Shown here: positions 39,935 through 54,000 of the stretch, piece after piece
Layout of the letters: each line of letters begins with the position of its first letter
Numbering within the stretch: the first letter of the stretch is position 1
Assembly (NCBI GenBank): GCA_009792885.1
Contig: WMCF01000006.1
Location: forward strand, 2,609,419-2,673,418
Length of the DNA stretch: 64,000 nt
Reading direction: 5' to 3'
Origin: Eremophila alpestris peregrina
Taxonomy: Eukaryota > Chordata > Aves > Passeriformes > Alaudidae
The notes under the pieces: model-generated
What the model was told of the DNA's origin: nothing
Seen by the model: only the letters and a program-made list of their open reading frames with translations
The model's database searches: none
Position numbers and translations under genes: made by a program

Positions 39935-42900
39935 CAAAGCCAGTTTATATGCCATGCTGGATACAGCCCTCTGCTCATTATGAGTATCTTACCTTTCTCC
40001 TGCAACGTAAGGCTAGTGCAGAAGATCCCGGCTGGACAATCCCACACCTTGGACTACAGGAAGGAGGTAGTAGCTGGAATGAGCCTGATCACACTTCTCT
40101 ACCACAGAGCTACACCTATCCTTCAAGGCAGAGGCAGAAGAAGGTCATCATCATCATCATCGTTGTTGTTGTCGTCATCATCATCTCTCTCTGCTCCTCA
40201 CAGTCATCTCCCTTTGGTTTTGTCATGTAACCTTTTAGCTCTCACACCTGGCAACTTGTCTGTGTGTCTTGTGGCCCAAGAAAGTGCTGTTGTCTCTTCT
40301 AGATGAATTAATTAGATGGCATATTGCAGTTGCATACAGCTGCATTTCTGGATTTTTATTCCATCTGTCAATTGTCTCAGACTATTTAAGCAAAATTTGA
40401 GTCTACTGGGTCAGAGACAACTGATATCGGCCGTAGTCATCCTGACTGATATTGGCCACTGTCTGCCGTGTCCTGCAGTTGATTTCTGCCCTAAAACCTA
40501 ATCTAACATAATCAATAAGTATTCTCTATTATTCTATTTCCAGCAGAGACTCTATTTTCCCATCTACCCTCAGTCTGGCAGCAGACTGCATCCCAGTAAG
40601 ATTAAGAATTTGGAAAAGATCCAAATTATCTGTGGATCTTTATAAACCTGAGAAAAAAGTTGATGCAGGCAAGAAATTGTGTCTCTCAGAACTTGCCATG
40701 CTCACTGTTATCATAAACTGTTCAATGTATCCTGACAATCAACTTAGTATGGTTTATCTGATGCTTCTTCCATGTTTAGTAATAATATAAAGAATGTGAC
40801 TGCTATAGCAGAAAGTTAATGCTATAGTTCTCTATCTATTTTTCTTCCTGTGTGTTATTTTGTTTGAGTGAGAGTATCACAGTGAACTAATGATAGATCT
40901 GTTTATCCCACAAGAGATGCATGTCTGATTACACCGAAGTATCAGACTTTTCCAGACCAAATTTTCTGACGTCAAAATATCAAATAAAAATTCTAATGTT
41001 AGATGATAATGTAATTCTAATAAACCTGAAAACTTCTGTCACTGCACAAATCAGTGATGGCACTTTGTTTAAAGCATGGTAATATTTTTTAAAAGAAATA
41101 ATTGTTTGGCAGTCTTTAACGGAACACAAACTAATAACCTTGCAAGTTTTTTAATCTTACCCTGATGCTTTTAAAATATATGTATCTTTTATACATTATA
41201 TGACTTTTATGTATAAGGTTGCAAATTGCCTGTCAAGCAATTCTATTGTGAACAGATTTATGTAACTCATTTTTATGATATATATGTTAAGCATTTCCCT
41301 GACTGTTATTTTGCTTTATAGTAATAAAAACACAGATCTTGAATTACTTTTAGTGAATTTCTATCATACGGAAATATGGGGACTCAAGGTTCATGTTGAT
41401 CAGGCTCTTCCTTCTATATGTATTTTTCTGCTGGATTTTTAAAATATTATTTTCGGGGCTCAATTTTTTACTGAAATCAGGTTCTACTCCAGTAATTCAG
41501 CCATAGAGCTAAAGCTTTCCTTCCTTTGTAAAAACAAACTTGGGGACATGTGTCCAGATGATCTGACCCTTTAATTTTTGGAACAGTATTTTTTCTGACA
41601 CCACTTACATTTTGCATGCTGTAGAAAGAGGTACATGGTGAAAGCACCAAAAGTGCCTGGCAGTGAGATTCATAAAAAGGTGAGCAGAGACATTTGTGAC
41701 CTTACAGAGGAGGGACATGACATTTTATGTGTACCACCAAACCAATCCTACAGCAAGGGCATGACTGAGAGCCACAGATCCAGTTCTCATGTTTCCTGAC
41801 CCATTTTATTTTCCTTTGACTTGGAGATTCTGTGATTCTGCTGAGGAACCATCTCAGAATGCAAGTTTTTAAACCAGGTTCATGGTTACCCAACAGCTGA
41901 GAAGGAACCCCAAACTTTTCCTCTCTCCCACAATGCAAGTCAGTGAGACCTCAGCCCTAAAGCAATGTCCTCTCCAGCAGAGCTCTGCAGAACTATCATG
42001 GAACTGCTTTAAATAAGCTATCTTTGGCACCTGCAGCAGACTATTTCTACACAAAGTGCCTCCCGGTGTGAATTAACCTATGCTTTGGACTGCTGCCAGC
42101 CCCAACACCTCTAATTTACAGCAAATCTGAATGTTTCTCTACTTCATAGTAATTTCTTTCATAGCTGTGAGATGAAAATCCTTTAAGCAATAGGTATACC
42201 AAGGATCAAGAACTTTCAGACCTTAAATGATGATGCACACACTAAGTCGTCTTTCACAGAAGAGAATTCATATGTCTGTACAACAGAGGCCATCATTCTT
42301 ACCTACGTCAGTGTGCAGATGAAAGCTAGCAAAGATTCAGAAAACAGTATTTTTACTGTCTTATTTTGTTACGTTCAAAACCCAGTGTTTTAAATTGCTG
42401 TTGGACAGCAAAAGCTCCATATACATATCTATATCCATCATTATCATGAGCCTATTGAGAACCACCATGACTGCAACCTCCACTTTACACAGTGATAACA
42501 ATTCTTATCAGTACTTAAGTTTCCTTTTTCTCACGATCCTATTCTGATTAAGACCTCTCTGCATCGTCATTTTGCAAGCCCTTGTGCAGTTCCTCAGGCA
42601 GTAATCCTGGAGGGAGGTGGGAGAGCAAGGGGATGAAAATATGGTGTGCAGAACTGGAAAGATCTTCAGATTCATATTTTGCAATTGCAGGCAGCCATGG
42701 TGTGCAAATGTCTCACATGACAGGGTCTCTCTGCAGCAATGTTCAGCCAATGTACCTTGGTTAGTGGAAGGGCAAAGCCTTTCAATGACCTTTGGCAGTC
42801 AAAGTGCAGCACCCTGTGTTTTTAACGTGCACAGGGTGAGTACAGGTTATGAAGAAATGTGTAGCTAAAAAAATTTATTTGCTTGCTTGAGTTAGACACA

Positions 42901-45900
42901 ACTGATGACAATGTTCTGCACAAAGCTACAACAATTATTGGATTTACAGCTCAAATTTGAATTAAAGAAAGTCAGACCATCTCTTCCTCGACAAGTAACT
43001 GTAAATAATTTCAAGAAGATAATTATCTACTCTGTGGTGACCCCTACATATCCTGGGAGTGGTGTTGGTCAAAAATGTCTCATATCTCAGGTTCTGAACA
43101 AGATTTGGGACATTAAGTGTCTCTTCAAAGTTTATGTGCAGATCATGACAAAGCTCCTCCATGTCATTGCTGTCGTTCTGGCTCCATTTATTTCTACCAC
43201 ACAGTCGGAACACTCGGAGGTTAACACCAAGAAGGTGGGGATGAGCTCTAGTATTTACATTTCATAGTTTTAGTATTGCTGCCTAGAATAACTCCTGATG
43301 AACTGCAACTCCTCCTGGCACAATTCTGTCAAAAATATGTAGGTGTAAGTTACAGTTTTGTCTTGCGTGAGAGCACTCTGATGCCTCCAAGCTTGACATC
43401 ACATTTATGCTTCTCTCATCCAGAGTCCTGGCTGAACTTCCTGGTGTTTATGCACCTTATCTGGCCATGTGATATATGAGTCTAATCTATCCAGCTCCAG
43501 GAAAGATCTTGGGCCATCCTTTCTGCCTGATGTCAGCGTTATATCAGGAAGCAGGTGAAAAGCTAAATGTCAACAAGCACTGACCATCTCCATGATCCTA
43601 TAGCCTTCCACTTCTTTCCCAGGAGAATAGACTACTGACTTGCCTTTTGCCAGCTTCAAAGCTGTCCAGTAAATAGACTGGATTCAAATGGCCAGCCTGG
43701 ATGCTGTTCCTATGCAACAGATAAGAGAAAAGAGAAAAGAGGTTGGTGAATTATCACAAGCTCAGGGAACCACACAATGCACTTCACTCTACCTCCAACA
43801 AGCTCCTTCAACAAACATTGACCAGTGGAGTGAATTCCCTAATGATTTCGCAGTTCAATGACTGGGAGCAGCCATCTGCTGCTGGGAGTTCCTGAGTTCT
43901 AAAGATGGGCAAAAGTAAAACATTGGATGCTTGCCCAAACCCTCATAAATGCCTTGGGCAATCCCTGCTTAGCTGATGCATGCTCGGCTTACTTGCTGAG
44001 CCTTTTCCATTAATCTCTTTCACAGTTTGGAGAATCTCTGCTATATCAGCACAAAAACTTATCTCAGTCACTAAAAACATGCCAGTTCCTCAGGCAAATG
44101 CCTTTGAGACTGAATTTGTCTGCTTCCTACTGCACCCCCATGGGCACTTAGGTCTTTTCTTAGGTGTGATGTTCAGTATTGTTTATGGTGCTCTAGGTGT
44201 AGTCTAACTACTTTAGCTACAATAATACTATCTTTTCTGATTTATATTGTACTCCTGGCAATTCTGGTTGCCTTCTCCAATACTGAAGCACAGTGGGTTG
44301 AAGGCCATGGGGAGTATCTCCATAATAACTCCCCAGATTTATTACAAACTCCTAGTAACATGCTGCAGTGACATTCTGTTTGTTACCTCATTGGATTCTG
44401 TACTATTTTACATCGTCTCTTAGAAAAAGGCATTTAAATGATTTAAGTCCTCTGTGTTGAGCTTCATTGTTCTTTGTTATTTGCTGTATTTCCTGCGTTA
44501 TCATATCCACATATGATATCATATCCACACCTGAAAATTCGATTCTCAATAGAATTAGGTAAACCATTAAAAATAACAGAAAGCTGAGGAGGATACACTG
44601 ATTCTAGTGATCTTTTATGCTTTCCATTTGCAGTAAATCTGTCCCATCCTTCCTACAGAGGACTTTTATTTTGTTGAGCAAATGTTCTTTCTTCTTCCCA
44701 GGCTTAGGCATTACAAGAATTTCTTCTGTTCTTGCCTGTAGCAATATTTTTTCTCCATGGCAGAAATTTTTATTCTGCAGCAAGACAGAGGCAGTAGTTT
44801 AAACAGTGATCATCAAAATATGTATTTGGAGCATGCAATAACCTCTCAGTGATATTGTAACAGTAGGGATCTTAATCCATCTATTTAAAAATATATATTT
44901 AAGAGACTTGATATAGTGGCAGAATATTTTGCATAACACTATGATTTATTTTAAATAATATATCCCCACAAGTTGCTCCAGAATACTAGTCAGAGCTAAA
45001 AAAGATCTCAAACTTATAAGAAAAATGTAATAAAAATTTTGCAAGCAAGTTAGTGAAGCAGGAATGTGTTTGGAGACAGAGTGATTCTCGTGCGGGATGG
45101 TTTTCTCAGGTGATGCTTCTACTTACCATGACCATAGAAAACTTAAGAGGGCTAAGCTGGAAGGAAGATACAAGATGTCACAATGAAAGACCAACATTTT
45201 TGAAAGCTAGAATGCTTTTTAAATGTGTCTTAACAGAAATATTAGCCAATAAATCAAGATATTAACTTTTTTAAATGCACTGAATCTCCAAATCTGATCT
45301 CTCTTAGTAGTACAACAGTAAAAAATGCAGTTGTCAACATATATTTCTCTGTAGTCTGTTCCTTCCTGCCTTTATGTATTTGTGGGAGTCAGACTGGAAT
45401 TCAGTGTATTAGGGACCAAATGAACAGGATCCCCACATTTGTGGATGTGGCTGTCCATCCTCCCTATGTGCAGTACACCAGTAACAAGCCAGGTTCCTCT
45501 CCAGGACATGCTACTCATTTGCTACCAGTGTCAAAGGCATTTCCCTTGATGTTCAGAACAACTAAAAATCAAGCCAAATTACATTCAAGCTGAAATTAAT
45601 ATCCTAGAATAGCTACAATATTTGCACTGTGCAGGAAATTATTCTGATCTGTGTACCCAACATGAATTATGCAAGTGCTAGCCAGATCAGACCCATGATA
45701 AGCTTTCAGGGAGAAAGAAATAAACCTGGTGTGCCTTGCTTCAGTAATGGTTACAGAACCTTCAGGAGAGGTGTTTTCACAAATGTAACCTCTGCAGAAA
45801 AAAGCCAATGCTCTTTTACTGTTCCACAACCAAAAAGGAAAAATGATTCAATCTAATCTCAAATTTTATTCCAAGTAGGTTTTTTAACAAGAAAATAGAT

Positions 45901-48399
45901 AATAATAGGCTTTCACACAACATCAATGCTATATCATCCTTAAAAACATCTGACACAAGTAGAGACTAAATTACCAGACCTGATTTTCAACATGGCAGGG
46001 ATTGAATCTTGATTTCTTGAGGACAATACCAAAGCCCCAACCACAAGCCAAATTTTCTTCTGTTCTTCAAGTAATTTCAATGTATTCTCTCTAGATATGT
46101 AACGGGATCATTTTATTGCTCAAGTAAGGACATAAAACTGTTACCTTGCCCACAAGACCCTTCTATTACAATGTCATTCCCATAAATGCAACATAGAATG
46201 AACAGAAAGATTTGCCACTTTATCTTCAAATTTCACAAAAAATCCTGTTTCATACATTAAATATTCACAACTGCACGCAAAAATGTTCTTAATCTGGAAT
46301 CAAATTCTATTTACACTCATGGAATAAAGTACTTTGCAGTTTTTTATTTAGGTACAAAGTATTTTATTTGAATGTGCAACAAGGCCTCAATTCTGACTCA
46401 GGTTCATCAGTAGCATTTTAATGTACCTTGGAGCTTAAAATTATTAAACATAATTTTTAGTGGAAGTTAAACACTGAGAAAAATAAGAGATTGAAAATGA
46501 GAAACTATGGCACATCAGCCCAAAACAAGCAGCATGTAAAGAAAAGCTGTTAGATTGTGATAGTCTGTAATTAACCTGGAAAATGGACAACTGTATTTTT
46601 TCTCAAACAAAAAAAAAAACCAAACCCAAAAACAAAACTCCACACTTGAATAGGACTCTGAAATTTTATTACCTTGTGTATTCAAAGAGAAAAAGTAGAA
46701 AATTTATCAAAAGATAGCACCTATCTTTTATTTTAAGGGTTGCCACATTTAATTACCCTCAACATGTCTAACTCAGACTCCCCCCCAGTGTGAGAGCAGC
46801 TGTTTTGGAGTGGTCACCTTGGACATTGCTAGATTTCTGGAAGCGTCTCTAGGAGCAGAGGTCCCTATGACTTTGAATGAAGGCATGAACTGACTTTTGT
46901 GTATTTCTCCTAAAAACCTGTGGGATTGCAAATTATCATGGGGAAAATATCTGGGACTTTTCCTTTCTTTGCTTTTAAACAGTCAGTCTTTACAGATAGT
47001 TGTGTTGTTTGCTCTGAATTAACTTCTGAACAGAGATCAAGTCTGAGACCAAAGTTTTAATTTCAATAGCTAAAGTAAAACTAATCAGGAATCCTAAGTC
47101 AGGATTTCCTCTGACAAGGTCAAGGTACTGTTCTCTGTTTTGTTTTAAATGTTGCAATGTACCACTGTGATATTCAGGGTTAGGTGTCATTCAGTACCAG
47201 CTCCATATCCTCCCATCTGTCTCCAGAACTGCCACACAACCTAATCAGTAAGGAAATACAGAGTAAAGCCTCTCAGATTATGTTTAGGCCTGGTAAATTG
47301 GGACCAGTTTATTCTGAGGGCTGTGATATGATCACCCTACTATCTCTGCTATTATAGGCTTTGCTGGCTGGGAAATTATCCTGGAAAGAAAGACCAAACT
47401 GCTGTTTCACATCTGCTATTCCTTTTTCCCTTTTGTGGAACTTTCTCATTCAGTCTATTCTGGAAAAATGAATGTTATTAAGAATGAAAGGGAGACAGGT
47501 AGTACTATTAATGACTGGGCAAATACTATATACAATGTCTGGAAAAAAAACCAACATTGAAAGCTGTCATTTATAAACACTAGGGAAATTTTTCAGCATA
47601 GGAATAAAATTGGTAAAAAAGTACATCCTGCCAAACTGACAGGAAAAGTAAGTTACAGTATGATATTAATTTACAGAAGTATAGGGCTGAAAATGTTTTT
47701 TTCTGTTTTTCTCATAAAATCATCTTTCTTTTCATATTTATTCACACTTCTGCATAGATGTCTATGTGCTTGGGGGCTGATTCTGAGTGATTTTGATAAC
47801 ACCTATTTAGCCCACAAGAGTTTTCCCTCTCAGAACCAATTTGACCCACAGTCGAGATTTTAAGCCAAAAGTGACAGACTCTGCTGGGAGGTCTCTGCTG
47901 GGATTAACACAAAACTGCATCTTACAACCTGACTAGACCATGGGAAGCAGCCAGCAGACTGCCTCCACTTTCCTGAGAGGCAGGTCTGCCACTTCTGGTG
48001 ACCAACACACACAGAAAATGAGAGACTCTAAGGCAGCAGAGGACAGGGGAGGCTGAGGAGAGATCACAGCCTGCATCTCTGAGGAGAGCTGGACAGACAG
48101 TTCAATTTCAGTTTTGCAATAACAAATCAAGACAAAATGGATTGACTTTTTTTTCTTTCTTTTCCTTCTCTAATCCTTTCAGAAGACAGGAATACTAATA
48201 TTTCTTTCAAAGAATTTAGTATTATCTTTCCTTAAAATGCAGAGTGGATTGAGTTTAGCACTGGCGCCAGAAGGACCAGGTGCCATTGGTTACAGTTTCA
48301 CTATTTCTAACCATTGACTCTGCTTGAGGGGCCCGATGTGAACGGACTCACTGGTCAGATTGTAACAACACCCTCTTGCTAAACACATTTAACAACATG
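39935..48399. other. Long unassigned stretch, no gene found
   Basis: No convincing exon. Contains a short trinucleotide repeat at 40,143-40,185, listed separately. At 42,905-43,267 a 120-codon plus frame overlaps an 83-codon minus frame; neither has a recognised domain. The part from about 44,180 to 44,620 vaguely resembles very old CR1 L-type antisense sequence (tattgtactcctggcaattc), too weak to call. A small direct repeat, atatccaca / atatccaca, lies at 44,505-44,530. Confidence 0.45.
40143..40185 (+). repeat. Short ATC/GTT trinucleotide repeat
   Basis: A run of (TCA)n, then (GTT)n, then (GTC/ATC)n. In one plus-strand frame it reads as a run of Ile, then Val, then Ile residues. That is a by-product of the repeat and not a transmembrane segment of a real protein. 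Confidence 0.9.
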
Positions 48400-48530
48400 C
48401 CTGAAGGTTTTTAAAAGGCAGGTAGATGCGGCGCCTAGGGCCTGGTTTAGTGGTGGGCTTTACTGTCAGATCAACAGTAGGTCTCAATGATCATAAAGGT
48501 CCTTTCCAGAGTGAACAATTTTATGTTTCT
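48400..48530 (+). mobile_element. CR1 LINE 3'-end fragment (first of a pair)
   Basis: Contains cctgaaggtttttaaaagg, ctggtttagtggtgggctt and ctcaatgatcataaaggtcc, ending in a decayed tail aattttatgtttct. This is the layout of the 3' end of CR1 subfamilies with a ggtttagtggtggacttgg segment. Decayed but clear. Confidence 0.75.
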
Positions 48531-48587
48531 TCTCAATCATGACCAGTGACAAGAATAACAAATGTGTATAAAATGCAACACAGCATT

Positions 48588-48798
48588 TCCATTTAAACAT
48601 AAGAAAAAACCTTTTCATGGTGAGGGTGGTTAGCCACTGAAATAAGTTCCACAGAGTACTGTCTCCATTCTTGGAGATATTCAATACCTGACTCAATAAG
48701 GCCCTGAGCAACCTGCTTTAGGTGACGCTGCTCTGAGCAAGGGATTGGCCTGGGTGATTGCTGGAGGTGCCCTCCCAACTCACTCCGTGATTCTGTGA
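48588..48798 (+). mobile_element. CR1 LINE 3'-end fragment (second of a pair)
   Basis: Starts in aacataagaaaaaacc, continues through tggtgagggtggttagccact and cttggagatattcaatacc to gaggtgccctcccaact, and ends gtgattctgtga. Same orientation as the fragment 58 bp upstream, but from a CR1 subfamily with a different 3' end, so the two are independent insertions and not one element. Confidence 0.9.
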
Positions 48799-50827
48799 AA
48801 ATTAGAAGCAGCCATGGAATCAGGCACCATAGCCTGGACTTTGGTGGGGGATGATTAAAGTTAGACAACTTCCAATGCAGGGAATTCAGCACCTGGATGT
48901 TAACCAGTTCTGGGAACTAAGTGAGCTGGATCGCTGTACAGGAACAAAGGTAGGTTCTACCATTATGTGCTGTTGTATAGGTGAGACAATGCTTCAGAAA
49001 CATTTCCCCACTGACTGTACAAGTAGCCACAGTCTCACAAGGCTCCTGAAACCTTCAGAGGGCTGTGAGCACGCTTCCACACACCCTGCATTAGATCCAG
49101 ACAAAATATGGCTTTGCTATGCATCCATAATAAATACTTAACAGCTGTCACTGTGATTTTGCCTAAATTATGGGAAGGTTTCAGCCCCTGGCTCTTTTTA
49201 CAAATTTTATTCTGTAGGGCAGGAATAGCCAGCCATGTCTTTCTCAATGATACAACAGCTATGATAGAAGATGCAATCTTTGGCATAAAAACAGCAGAGG
49301 AAAAGTGAAGAGATTCTTATTGTGACACATAGAATTAATGAGAACTTTTCTGGAAACCTTTGCTAAACCTTATACTTTGTAAAGAGAGGCAGAAAAATTG
49401 AAAGATTAAGAAAAAAAAAACCACAGAAGATGGAACTGAGCTACAAAAAATTTTAAAGAAACCCCATTAAAGTATATAAAAGGTACTTAATATATTTAAT
49501 TTCTCAAAATACAGACTACACCATCACTTGATAACAGTCTTCACATAATACACAGGTAAATACTTCAAATAGCAGAAGAACACTGTTAGTAGATAAAGGT
49601 ATATAATAATCTGTTTTCTGAAAGTTGAAACAAGACAAATTGCAGGTAAGAAATAAAGTGTCAATCTTCAAATGACAGTAGTGCCCAGTGAAACAATGTA
49701 ATGATTGACACAATGGATTTTCCATCACCTGAATTTAGCACATCGGTACTTGATGACAATAACATTACTAAATATATCCAACAGAGCGGATTGCTGAAAG
49801 AAGGCTATGAGTTGGCAGATCTCATAGATACCTGTTTTAAACACCTCTTTGATACATCTGATTCTGAATCAGAGAGGCAGATTTTTTGAGTGGTAGTAAT
49901 TTTCTTATCAATTAATGGGCTATTAGTAAGACTCTAATGATTGCTATCTACACAAGATGTTTCACAAAAACAGTAGTTGTTCTGCAAACAGTAAATCTCT
50001 ATGTTAATGTGTGTAATAATGAATAGTGTTTTATTTTCCCAATCTATTTTTTGTTGGTTTTCCTTCTCCTCTTGATATCATGTTGTAACTAAGGAAAAGA
50101 GACAAAGTTAATACTTTAAGTCTAAAATGTCCCAAAATGCCACTCACCAAGCCTGAATATTAATAAGACAAGCACAAGATGACCTTGTACCCTATAAATA
50201 ATACATTCAAGCTAATAAAGAGTGAGAGAGGAATGCATGGATGCCAGCTGTCAAATACAGCTGGAATATGTGGGATGAGGGCTACTCAAAGAGCAAGGTG
50301 TGTGCAAGTGGACTGCACTGTTCAAGACACCATAACAAATCATGACAAATCTTGGTTCTCTCCCTGCTTCCAGAAGACTATACCTGCTTGGTAATCTGCC
50401 ATCTTTGAAAGGTTAGGGAGGTGAGGAGCTGTGCCTGAAAACTGAGGAAATGAAAATATTGCATCCACTTTCAGTAAAAGGCCAAAATAAAAATCTAGAG
50501 AATTAAGTATTAGACAGTGTCACTTCAGTCCCTGGGAAAATGGAGTAAGTGTTGGAGCATGTTTCTGCATACATGAAGTAGAATAATGTGGTTGGAAATA
50601 CTCAGCATATGTTTACAAAGGCTAAATCAATGTTGACCAATTTAATTGCTTTCTAAAATAAAATTACTACATTTCTAAATGAAGGAAGACAGTAATAATC
50701 TCATTTTCCGAAAGATATTTTATATATTCCCTGAAACATCCAGGTTCTTGTATCTTGCTTCCAGGTTGAGATATCATGGTTTGGATAAGTGGATCAAACA
50801 GAGGTTTAACACTCCAGTAAGTGCTCA
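48799..50827. other. Unassigned stretch with one exon-like frame
   Basis: No recognised repeat. A plus-strand frame open from 49,692 to a stop at 49,887-49,889 has exon-like amino-acid composition and is discussed as a finding. The other frames look random. Confidence 0.4.
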
Positions 50828-51075
50828 AGCTCAGGGGTTAGTCCTGCAACATGATTAGCAATCTTCATCCATGACCTGGAGCAGGCAAGAGTGTACTGTT
50901 GTCAAATTTGGAGATGACTCTAAACTGGATGACAGCAGACTTAAGTAGAAACAGAAGAATTTGAGACTGGACATAAGGAGGAACATTTTCATCATAGGGA
51001 CAGTCGTGAAGTCATGGATTATAAAGAGGGGGATCTTCAGCCTTCATCCTTGGAGATTTTCAAGATTTACCCGTA
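50828..51075 (+). mobile_element. CR1 LINE fragment with internal deletion
   Basis: Enters at the RT motif B/C interval (ctcaggggttagtcctg, then atcttcatccatgacctgg) and includes the palm motif C as FGDD at 50,907-50,918, where the family has FADD. From about 50,950 it jumps to the near-3' segment agactggacataaggaggaac and ttggagattttcaag. The intervening several hundred bases of CR1 are missing, and the tail is not present. Confidence 0.75.
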
Positions 51076-54000
51076 AAAACAGTGTATCAAGCTGTTCAGA
51101 CCTCTTGGTTCTAAGAGAATGTTCACATGTGATAGCTTAGAAATAATATTAATTGCCCACTGAATCACAGAGAAAGTTTACAGCAGGAGATCATGAAAAG
51201 TGAGCTTGGGCAGTTGGGGAATAAAACTATTCTGGGAATAATGTAGGCATATTAGAAGGTATTGCTCATTGCTCATGATCAATCAGATAGGAGTTGCTTA
51301 AAACAGACATGAGGGAATTAAAGAGAGTTGTGGTATGAGTAAGGTCTTGGGAAATGAAGCATCCTGGCATGGTGAAAAAAGTTAATTTTGTCTGAATCAG
51401 AGGAAATTAACAAAGCTGTATGAGATGTGCTCACTGTATTAAACACATTTGGTAGCTGATCCTTTACAAGTAAACAGAATCACTGCAAAACCACCAAGAT
51501 ATCTATAAACATTTCCATTCCCTCTGTCCAACAACAGCATTTCTACAGTGCCACCATTCTGCATGTTGCATTTTCAAGCTCAGCAAGAAGTAGGTTGGTG
51601 AGCATTTCTACTCAGGTACTGTCAAGTGGAATTAATTTTATTAAATGATAGATGCCTATAAAGGCAATGCCTCCTTTTGAACTGCTTGTCCCAGCCACTT
51701 TCAGGTCTGATTTTCAACATCTCACTTAAAACAAGGTTAATTGCACCCTAAATGTGCCTACATTGTTCCAGGTGAGTCGCTCAGCAATTAATACCTGCCA
51801 TTATTTCAAACATTCACATGAGTCTTGTTTTAGGAGGTTTTCCTACCAGCTGGAAAGTTTTGTGCAGGTTGTATGGTCAGATAGAGTTGGGAGAAGGTGA
51901 AATAATAAGACCACATTAAACACAGGTGGGGTCATGTGTAGCCAAAGGAAAGATTGTTGAGTCTTGACAGTGGGGTGCAGATACCCACACACATGCAAGC
52001 ACTAAGTGATAGAGCTTATGTTGGAAGGCTGAGCACTTCAGCTTGGCTCAGCACCAAGAAAATGCATTCACAAAGCTTCTTGATCCAAATTAGTATCTCC
52101 AGATGCCATGGAGCTGTGTTGTGATAACTCAGGGTTTGGGGCAATACTGCATTGTGCAGCAGAGGAAGATCTCTGTTTCCACCCTCAACTATCTGCTAAA
52201 ACAAATATCTGTGAGGAGGTGCCTGCCCCAACACCTTGTGTGAAAGCATTTACCAGGAAACAGTGAATTTTCAGAGCTAAAGCACATTTTTCAAGGTTTA
52301 GGCACTTCTTCACCAAAAGCATAACTGATTGTTCAGCAGATAATAATTTCAACAAAAGTGGATGTGTCATCATGACCCCCTGAAGCTGGCCGTGGCAGAG
52401 ACATGTAAATTCCTAATTCCCACTAAACTATACATCCCTCCTACTCTCCTTGCATGCTGGTCAGCCCCCAGAGCCCAAACCACACTCAGACCTCTGGGGT
52501 TAGCACACCCAAGCCCTTCCCTATCCAGATCAGGATGTGGCAGAAATATGCTCCGACTCCTTTCTCCCATAGAAAGAGATCTCTTCTACTTTCCTTCCCA
52601 GTGAAAAAAGCACTGCAGGAAGATGTGATTTTTACTCAAGTCCCATCTTGGCAGAGGGGCTGAATATGGTGAATGGGGAATATGTGCTGTTTTAGCTGCA
52701 CCTGGGAGCTGGAGAGTCTCCCAATGTCTCCTAGTGCAGCACATGCAGGGCTACTTCATACAGGCAGCTTGGCATAGAGCTCACACACAATTAGAAGGTA
52801 AATGTCAGTTCTTGTTCATTCCAGCCAGAAAAAAGACACAGAACTGTGCCGTTTTTGAAACAAGACTATAAAAAAAGAAAATTATGTGCATTCACACACT
52901 ACTGGAAATCCTTGACTTGCTGGTTCTTGGAGTTTCTTTTCCAGTTCTCCATCGTACAAATGCAGGAAAAATTCCCACATGGAAGTAGATACAAAGTCAC
53001 CAACAGGGTTACCTAGCTTGGCTCCATTGTTTATTGGTTCTGCTGCTAAATTAGATTTTTTTTTTTTTTTTGTCAAACATTAAAGTATTGAAATAATCCA
53101 CTGGTTTAGTGGTTACCATAGAACACTAAATTTAGGAAGTATATATCTTAAAAATATACCTCACATCCATATGTTTTTAAGATAATTATGTTCTTGATAT
53201 ACACAAAGTGCAACTATGCTACGCAACAGACAGAAAACAGATTATCTCTACTCCCATGGTTCATTCCTTTCTGTCATTTGCAACACCATGGTTTTACTGG
53301 GAAAACATTTATCAGGTTTTAACAGAAAATCAGACTTTTAGAAACAAGACTGACTATTGCAGAGAAGGTTCTATTTTTACAATATTTTGTACAACAAAAC
53401 CAAAGCCTTTTATGAAACCATGAGATGTATCACATATGCAGGATTTTTGTAGTAATTTCTTACACTTTCCTAGACCATATATATAATCTGAGAATTTATT
53501 AGTACATTGAAATCAAACAAGAAAAGAAACAGAAATGGTAGAAATAATTACTACTTTGGAGTTTGATAAAATGTGGTTTAGAAAATGTTTAAAACCACAT
53601 AAAATCCTAGAATTTAGGAACAAATTGTTTGTCACTGAATTCAATCTTGCTCATATCAAAACAGATAAAAGGGTATTATGCCTTTTTGTGCTTAGAGGTG
53701 AAAAATGTGGCGTTTTTTATAAAGTAAAAAAAAAGGTTTTTGAAAAAAATCATATGTTGAAGTTGGAAAAAAAATGAAGTATGAAATAATAAGCAGAATC
53801 CAGTTAAACAAATAATTAAGAAAACAAATAGACATACTGAAGTATGAATTTCCAATTATTCTTTAACATGCAATAAAGGCCATTCTAAGTGATATTTTCT
53901 AGAGTTACTCACAGCAAATGGTGGGGGCCAATTAAGGAAATAATGCTCTTGTTATAAAAAGCTGCCCAAATTTTGCATTGTGCTTGAAAGAGTGAGAGAG

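Noticed and set aside
39928..40306. Plus-strand frames with runs of Ile and Val (or Ser) looking like a membrane helix
   Set aside because: The run is the translation of the ATC/GTT trinucleotide repeat, and the rest of each frame has no coding signal and overlaps a CR1 tail.
41826..41846. gattctgtgattctgctg, resembling CR1 tail units
   Set aside because: The upstream sequence lacks the CR1 3' body (no ccttccaac segment), so two units alone are not enough.
44180..44620. Possible very old antisense CR1 L-type sequence
   Set aside because: Only scattered short similarities; not distinguishable by eye from chance.
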